A stretch of DNA of 11,030 nucleotides, from positions 1 to 11,030 of the forward strand of contig PHEM01000077.1 of NCBI GenBank assembly GCA_002842935.1, given 5' to 3'. The notes beneath the pieces were generated by a model. The model searched no databases and was not told the DNA's origin. It saw only the letters and a program-made list of their open reading frames with translations. Of the stretch, positions 6,829-11,030 are shown piece by piece. Made by a program: the position numbers and the translations under genes. The first letter of the stretch is position 1; each line of letters opens with the position of its first letter. The stretch comes from Alphaproteobacteria bacterium HGW-Alphaproteobacteria-13 (GTDB lineage: Bacteria; Pseudomonadota; Alphaproteobacteria; Sphingomonadales; Sphingomonadaceae).

Positions 6829-8453
6829 CGGGGTGGCTCGCGCACTTGATCATCTTGCCGATCCTGCTGCCGCTGGTGGCCAGCGCGATGATGCTTTCCC
6901 TCGACGAACGGCGGCGCGCGACGAAACGGGCGCTCAGCCTTGGCGCGGCGGCGCTGCTGATCGCGGTCGCGGCCGTTCTGCTGTGGTTCGTGCGTGAGAG
7001 CGGTCCGCAGGCCTACCGGCTCGGCGACTGGCCATCGCCGTTCGCGATCACGCTCGTCGCCGACCGGCTCTCGACGATGATGCTGCTTTTGACCAGCATC
7101 CTCGGCTTCACGTCGCTCTTTTACGCCTCCGCGCGCTGGGACCGTTCGGGACCGCGCTTCCATGCGCTGTTCCTGCTGCTGCTCATGGGCATCAACGGCG
7201 CCTTTCTCACGGGCGACATCTTCAACCTGTTCGTCTTTTTCGAAGTGCTGCTCGCCGCCTCCTATGGCCTGATCCTGCACGGCGCGGGGACCGAACGCAC
7301 GAGCGCGAGCCTTCATTATATCACGATCAATATCGCCGCGTCGCTGCTGTTCCTGACCGGCGTCGCCCTGATCTATTCGGTGACGGGCACGCTCAACATG
7401 GCCGATCTCGCGACGCGGGTCAGCCTGACGGACAGCGAGGACCTGGCCCTGCTGGAATCGGGGGCGGCCATCCTGGGCGTCGCCTTTCTGGTCAAGGCGG
7501 GCATCTGGCCGCTGTGTTTCTGGCTGCCCCGAACCTATGCCGCCGCGTCGCCGCCCGTTGCGGCCGTGTTCGCGATCATGACCAAGGTCGGCATCTATGT
7601 CATCCTGCGCCTGTCCTTTCTGCTGTTCGGAAAGGATTCGGGGGGCGCGGCGGGCTTTGCGAACGAGGTGTTGCTGTTCGCCGGTCTCGCGACGATGGGC
7701 TTCGGCATCCTGGGCATTCTCGCCGCGCGCCAGCTGACGCGCGTGGCGGGCCATTATGTGCTGGTGTCGTCGGGCATCCTGCTCGCCGCGATCGGCATCG
7801 GCGGGGAAGCGCTGACCGCGGCGCTGCTGTTCTACCTCGTCAGTTCCACGCTGGCGGTCAGCGCGCTCTATCTCATCATCGAGCCGGTCGAGCGCAACGC
7901 CGACGAAGAGGATATCATCGACGGCATCGCCGAGCCGGTGTTCGACGACGAATATGTGGGCGCGATCGAGGAAGAGGAAAGCGAGGTCGGGATCGTCATC
8001 CCCGGCACGATCGCCATATTGGGCGGCGGTTTCATCTTCTGCGCCCTGCTTCTGGCGGGACTGCCGCCGCTGTCGGGCTTCATCGCCAAATTCGCCCTGA
8101 TCGACGCCCTGTTCAGCCATGTCGTCATCGCGCCCGCGCACTGGATCATGATCGCCCTCATCATCCTGTCGGGGCTGGCGACGATGATCGCGATGACACG
8201 CGCGGGGATCGACCGGCTGTGGACGCCGGGCGAGGAATCGCCCTCGCGGCTCAGCGTCATCGAAGTGACGCCGATCGGCCTGCTGCTGGGCGTCTGCCTG
8301 CTGCTGATGATCGCCGCCGGGCCGGTCATGGATTTCATGCAGGCGACGGCGGCGGCGCTTTACGATCCGGGCGGCTATATCGAGGCCGCCGGACCCGCGG
8401 TTTCGATCCCGCCCGAAAGCGCGTCGCCGCCGATCGCGGGATATCGGCCATGA
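6825..8453 (+). CDS. mrpD: Mrp/Pha antiporter subunit D (NuoN/NuoM-like)
   Basis: A 542-aa polytopic antiporter-like subunit. Key residues of the proton path are present: E140 in FNLFVFFEVLLAASYG, K224 in FLVKAGIWPLCFWLP, K254 in IMTKVG, and K422 in PPLSGFIAKFALI. An unusually acidic loop at about 356-387 holds 15 Asp/Glu in 32 residues with one Arg, between two transmembrane segments; comparable acidic stretches are known from alphaproteobacterial PhaD proteins. The start is set by the ATGA overlap with mrpC, with GAGG about ten bases upstream. A longer in-frame extension exists upstream but overlaps mrpC and is not plausible. The end overlaps mrpE by ATGA. Confidence 0.96.
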   Translation: MTGWLAHLIILPILLPLVASAMMLSLDERRRATKRALSLGAAALLIAVAAVLLWFVRESGPQAYRLGDWPSPFAITLVADRLSTMMLLLTSILGFTSLFYASARWDRSGPRFHALFLLLLMGINGAFLTGDIFNLFVFFEVLLAASYGLILHGAGTERTSASLHYITINIAASLLFLTGVALIYSVTGTLNMADLATRVSLTDSEDLALLESGAAILGVAFLVKAGIWPLCFWLPRTYAAASPPVAAVFAIMTKVGIYVILRLSFLLFGKDSGGAAGFANEVLLFAGLATMGFGILGILAARQLTRVAGHYVLVSSGILLAAIGIGGEALTAALLFYLVSSTLAVSALYLIIEPVERNADEEDIIDGIAEPVFDDEYVGAIEEEESEVGIVIPGTIAILGGGFIFCALLLAGLPPLSGFIAKFALIDALFSHVVIAPAHWIMIALIILSGLATMIAMTRAGIDRLWTPGEESPSRLSVIEVTPIGLLLGVCLLLMIAAGPVMDFMQATAAALYDPGGYIEAAGPAVSIPPESASPPIAGYRP

Positions 8454-8932
8454 GGCGCCTGCTCCCTTTCCCGCTGCTGACGCTGGCGCTGCTCGTCATG
8501 TGGGTCCTGCTCACCGGCTTCTCTCCCGGCCATGTCGTGCTCGGCGGTCTGGTTGCGGCGCTTGTGTCGCGCACCATGCTGTCGCTCGAGCCGGAGGTTA
8601 CGGGCTTCCGGCCGGGCCTGGCGGTGCTCCGGCTGGCCGCGCTGGTCGTCGCCGATATCGTCCGCTCGAACATCGCCGTCGCGCGCATCGTGCTGTTCCG
8701 CGGCGTCGAGCATAAATCCGGCTTCCTCCACTTGCCGATCGAGCTTCGAAACCCCTATGCCCTTGCTATTCTGGCCGTCATCATCACGGCGACGCCGGGC
8801 ACGCTGTGGGTCGAGCATGACGCGCGGCGGCACATCATCCTGATCCATGTCCTCGATCTCGTCGACGAGGAGGAATGGATTCAGCTGATCAAGCATCGTT
8901 ACGAACGCCTGCTCATGGAGATTTTCGAATGA
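8450..8932 (+). CDS. mrpE: Mrp/Pha antiporter subunit E
   Basis: A 160-aa member of the MNHE family. Two hydrophobic segments occupy about 4-22 and 26-43, with a third around 56-75, followed by the family signatures DIVRSN (69-74), FLHLPIELRNPYA (92-104) and ITATPGTLW (112-120), and a cytoplasmic C-terminal domain ending in an amphipathic charged helix (EEEWIQLIKHRYERLL). In structures of Mrp complexes, MrpE sits at the periphery and is required for full activity. The start overlaps mrpD by ATGA and lacks a strong Shine-Dalgarno, so translation probably depends on coupling. Confidence 0.94.
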   Translation: MRRLLPFPLLTLALLVMWVLLTGFSPGHVVLGGLVAALVSRTMLSLEPEVTGFRPGLAVLRLAALVVADIVRSNIAVARIVLFRGVEHKSGFLHLPIELRNPYALAILAVIITATPGTLWVEHDARRHIILIHVLDLVDEEEWIQLIKHRYERLLMEIFE

Positions 8933-9210
8933 GCACCCTGTTTCTGGCTCTGGTCATCACGGCCGCGCAGATCATCCTCGGGCTTTCGATGCTGTGCGCC
9001 GCCTATCGCATGCTGCGCGGGCCGCGCGCGCAGGACCGGGTGCTGGGTCTCGATGCGCTCTATCTCGGCGCCATGCTGCTTCTCGTCACCTATGGCGTCC
9101 AGACGGGGCGGACGCTCTATTACGAAGCCGCGCTGGCCATCGGCCTGCTGGGCTTCGCGGGCACGGTCGCGCTCAGCAAATTCCTCATGCGCGGCGAGGT
9201 GATCGAATGA
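8929..9210 (+). CDS. mrpF: Mrp/Pha antiporter subunit F
   Basis: A 93-aa protein with three membrane helices. The conserved core RMLRGPRAQDRVLGLDAL (27-44), with D36 and D42, identifies MrpF, a small subunit at the MrpA/E/G side of the complex implicated in cation binding in this family. GGAG lies eight bases upstream of the ATG within the end of mrpE, and ATGA overlaps join it to mrpE and mrpG. Confidence 0.94.
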   Translation: MSTLFLALVITAAQIILGLSMLCAAYRMLRGPRAQDRVLGLDALYLGAMLLLVTYGVQTGRTLYYEAALAIGLLGFAGTVALSKFLMRGEVIE

Positions 9211-9572
9211 TCCAGGCGCCCGATCTGCCGGTCTGGGCGGCGATCATCGTCGGCCTGCTGCTGCTGGGCGGCGCGGTCGTCACGCTGATCGGCACGCTGG
9301 GCCTGCTGCGGCTCAAGACATTCTATGAACGCGTGCACGCGCCCACGCTCGGCACGACGCTGGGTTCCGCCCTTGTCCTCGCGGCATCGATGGTCTGCTT
9401 CACCGTGCTCCAGTCCCGGCCCGTCGCGCACGAGCTGTTGATCGGCCTGTTCGTCACGCTGACGACGCCGGTCACGCTGATGCTGCTGGCCCGCGCCGCC
9501 ATCTATCGCGACCGAAGCGAAGGAGTGCTTCCCGTGCCGCCAAGCAGCCGGGTCCCGCCCCGGGATGAATGA
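9207..9572 (+). CDS. mrpG: Mrp/Pha antiporter subunit G
   Basis: A 121-aa protein with three membrane helices (about 10-32, 51-69, 77-98) and the family signature RLKTFYERVHAPTLGTTLG (35-53). It is the last gene of the operon. GAGG lies seven bases before the ATG, within mrpF. The tail after residue 100 is polar and Pro/Arg-rich. No clear intrinsic terminator follows: a CCGCC/GGCGG hairpin at 9606-9624 has no T-run, so transcripts may continue towards the tRNA. Confidence 0.94.
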   Translation: MIQAPDLPVWAAIIVGLLLLGGAVVTLIGTLGLLRLKTFYERVHAPTLGTTLGSALVLAASMVCFTVLQSRPVAHELLIGLFVTLTTPVTLMLLARAAIYRDRSEGVLPVPPSSRVPPRDE

Positions 9573-9647
9573 AGGGATGGTTTGCGGGGCGATCAGAGGG
9601 ATTGACCGCCGCGCACGAAGGCGGCAAAGGCGGCTCCACTGACCCTT

Positions 9648-9721
9648 GCGGGTGTAGCTCAATGGCAGAGCAGAAGCTTCCCAAGCTTACGACGAGGGTT
9701 CGATTCCCTTCACCCGCTCCA
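9648..9721 (+). tRNA. tRNA-Gly (anticodon CCC)
   Basis: A complete 74-nt cloverleaf: acceptor GCGGGTG (9648-9654) pairs with CACCCGC (9711-9717), then discriminator T and encoded CCA. D stem GCTC/GAGC (9657-9660/9668-9671); anticodon arm GAAGC/GCTTA with loop TTCCCAA (9678-9684), anticodon CCC at 9680-9682; T arm GAGGG-TTCGATT-CCCTT. It closely resembles bacterial tRNA-Gly(CCC), which reads GGG codons. The outermost anticodon-stem pair is G-A (27-43), a mismatch. Its 3' end faces an integrase gene, so the T arm/acceptor region is the likely attachment site. Confidence 0.96.
9694..9721 (+). other. Candidate attL core at the tRNA 3' end
   Basis: P4-type integrases usually recombine at the 3' end of a tRNA and leave a direct repeat of that segment at the far end of the element. 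The tRNA is intact here and an integrase follows 165 bp downstream, so the T arm plus acceptor 3' strand is the expected crossover segment. No second copy lies inside the window; core limits are estimated from family habit, not shown. Confidence 0.5.
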
Positions 9722-9886
9722 TCTTGCTGCCCACGCGCAGCCACTGATGGTTGAAAAAACCCTGAAAATCCGCTAGTTTTTGAGCATTCACTGGCTTCCG
9801 GTGATTGTCCATGATCGCACGTAGCTGAACGATTCGGGGGCATATCCGGGGGCCTTTCAAAAGCCCCTGATTTGCGAGGCCCCCAA
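9722..9886 (+). promoter_or_regulatory. Integrase upstream region with possible promoter and hairpins
   Basis: This gap is more AT-rich than anything to its left. TTGAAA (9751-9756), then 17 bases, then TAGTTT (9774-9779) could be a promoter: the -35 matches 5 of 6 consensus bases, the -10 only 3. A compact hairpin lies at 9788-9804 (TCACTGG/CCGGTGA with one G-T pair, loop CTT), and a weaker one at 9726-9741. The perfect inverted repeat 9848-9855/9877-9884 ends two bases before the integrase ATG and contains most of its GAGG ribosome binding site (9876-9879). The left arm can instead pair with AGCCCC at 9862-9867. Confidence 0.4.
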
Positions 9887-11030
9887 ATGGCGCTCACCGA
9901 CACCGCGATCCGCAAAGCGAAGCCAAAAGATAAGCCATATAAGGTCTCGGATTCCGGCGGCCTTTATCTTCTGGTTAATCCGATCGGCAGCAAGCTTTGG
10001 CGCGTTAAATATCGCCTTCATGGAGTGGAGCGCAAACTGGCGCTCGGCGCCTATCCTGCAATTACGCTCGCCGAAGCGCGAGCGGCAAGGGATGATGCGA
10101 AGAAGCAGCTCGCCCATGCCGTCGATCCCAATACTGCCAAGCGGCAGGCTCGAATCGCTGCGAGTATCAGCGCAGGCAACAGCTTCGCGGCAGTGGCCGA
10201 AGAGCTGATAGCGAAGCGCGAAAAGGAAGGTGTCGCAGCCACAACACTCGAAAAGTATCGCTGGCTTTTGCGTTTGCTAGGCGCGGAGTTCGGGCGGCGG
10301 CCGGTGGCAGACATCACGCCTGCGGAGTTGCTCCACGAGCTGAAGAAGCAGGAACGGCGCGGTCGTTTAGAAACGGCCAAGCAGGTACGGGGTTTTGCGA
10401 GCCGCGTCTTCCGCTACGCCGCCGCTACGGCGCGAGCCGAACGCGATCCCGCACAGATGTTGCTTGGCGCGCTCATACAACCGACCGTAAAGCATTTCGC
10501 GGCGATCACTGACCCAATTGAGTTTGGCGCCCTACTGCGTGCGATCGAGGGATATGTGGGTGATCCAGCGGTGATGCACGCACTCAAGCTGACCCCGCAT
10601 GTTTTTCAGAGGCCGGGCGAACTGCGCCAGATGGAATGGACAGAAGTCGACTTCGCGAAGGCAGTTTGGACGCTGCCTGTAACCAAGATGAAGATGCGCC
10701 AACCGCATGCGGTGCCATTGTCGCGCCAAGCACTCGCGATTCTGGAAAGTATGCGTGGGCTTTCTGGTAACGGGAAATATGTGTTCCCCTCGGTACGAAC
10801 TCGGGCGAGGCCGATCAGCGACAACACGATCAACGCAGCGCTTCGTCGTCTTGGCTATTCCAAGGAGCAAATGACGGCCCACGGATTTCGGACCTCCGCC
10901 TCCTCGTTGCTCAACGAGTCGGGCAAGTGGAATCCCGATGCCATCGAACGCGCCCTCGCGCACATGGTCGCAGGGAGCATCCGACGCATATATAATCAGT
11001 CTGCCTACTGGGCGGAACGCGTCGAGATGG
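9887..11030 (+). CDS. int: P4-type tyrosine recombinase/integrase, 3' partial
   Basis: An open frame of 381 residues runs off the right edge. The N-terminal DUF4102 (arm-DNA binding) domain spans about 1-90 with family signatures LTDTAIRKAKP, DSGGLYLLV, KLALGAYPAITLAEAR. The SAM-like core-binding domain is at about 98-185, and the catalytic domain from about 205 contains Arg242 in RPGELRQMEW, Lys267/Lys269, HGFR (His332, Arg335), His359 and Tyr369 in IYNQS. The whole R-K-H-R-H-Y set is therefore present and the enzyme is probably active; only a C-terminal tail is missing. It catalyses excision and integration of a genomic island at tRNA-Gly(CCC), lying directly 3' of the tRNA in the same orientation. 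GAGG seven bases upstream supports the ATG. Codons such as ATA, TTA, CTA and ACA, rare in the mrp genes, occur here, consistent with horizontal transfer. Confidence 0.93.
   Translation, partial: MALTDTAIRKAKPKDKPYKVSDSGGLYLLVNPIGSKLWRVKYRLHGVERKLALGAYPAITLAEARAARDDAKKQLAHAVDPNTAKRQARIAASISAGNSFAAVAEELIAKREKEGVAATTLEKYRWLLRLLGAEFGRRPVADITPAELLHELKKQERRGRLETAKQVRGFASRVFRYAAATARAERDPAQMLLGALIQPTVKHFAAITDPIEFGALLRAIEGYVGDPAVMHALKLTPHVFQRPGELRQMEWTEVDFAKAVWTLPVTKMKMRQPHAVPLSRQALAILESMRGLSGNGKYVFPSVRTRARPISDNTINAALRRLGYSKEQMTAHGFRTSASSLLNESGKWNPDAIERALAHMVAGSIRRIYNQSAYWAERVEM

Noticed and set aside
6798..8141. 447-codon minus-strand open frame opposite mrpD
   Set aside because: Gln/Asp/Arg-rich shadow of mrpD with no recognisable domain.
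9606..9624. Intrinsic terminator after mrpG
   Set aside because: The CCGCC/GGCGG stem is only five pairs with a nine-base loop and no T-run follows.
10532..10963. 143-codon minus-strand ORF near the right edge
   Set aside because: It lies opposite the catalytic domain of the integrase, which has all its active-site residues in the plus-strand frame.

Overview
The window looks like a high-GC alphaproteobacterial chromosome, most likely from a sphingomonad. This rests on protein style and on short palindromic repeats built on CGAGCGAAG; it is an inference, not a database match. It holds a heme/cytochrome c cluster, a complete Mrp (Pha-type) cation/proton antiporter operon, and the left edge of a mobile element integrated at a tRNA-Gly gene.

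Region 1 (1-2353, minus strand). Reading leftwards on the minus strand: a possible 34-codon small ORF, a secreted multiheme cytochrome c with four CXXCH sites and one CX4CH site, a nested inverted repeat of about 98 bp, and a lipoprotein with a GlcG/HbpS-type heme-binding domain that runs off the left edge. The lipoprotein gene is odd at both ends. Its start lies in or next to the repeat, with no ATG or convincing ribosome binding site. At its 3' end the first 39 bases of the window exactly duplicate part of the cytochrome's C-terminal coding region in the same reading frame, which suggests a recombination/duplication junction or an assembly error.

Region 2 (2499-3422, plus strand). A membrane-anchored TPR protein of the CcmI/CycH/NrfG type is divergent from the cytochrome. 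CcmI proteins deliver apocytochromes to the heme-attachment machinery, so its place beside a multiheme cytochrome with a non-standard heme site suggests a dedicated maturation partner.

Region 3 (3563-9572, plus strand). This is a six-gene mrp operon of the group 2 type with fused mrpA-mrpB: mrpAB, mrpC, mrpD, mrpE, mrpF, mrpG. Every junction overlaps (TGATG once, ATGA four times), so translation is probably coupled. The products form one large inner-membrane secondary antiporter that exchanges Na+ and/or K+ for H+ and supports pH and salt homeostasis. A perfect 14-bp palindrome lies upstream of mrpA.

Region 4 (9648-11030, plus strand). A tRNA-Gly(CCC) with encoded CCA is followed after 165 bp by a P4-type tyrosine recombinase that is cut by the right edge of the window but keeps its full catalytic set. 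From the end of the tRNA onwards codon use is visibly more AT-rich. This is the classic layout of the integrase-proximal end of a genomic island using the tRNA 3' end as attachment site. The cargo and the other att site lie outside the window. No complete undescribed defence or mobile system can be seen in these 11 kb.
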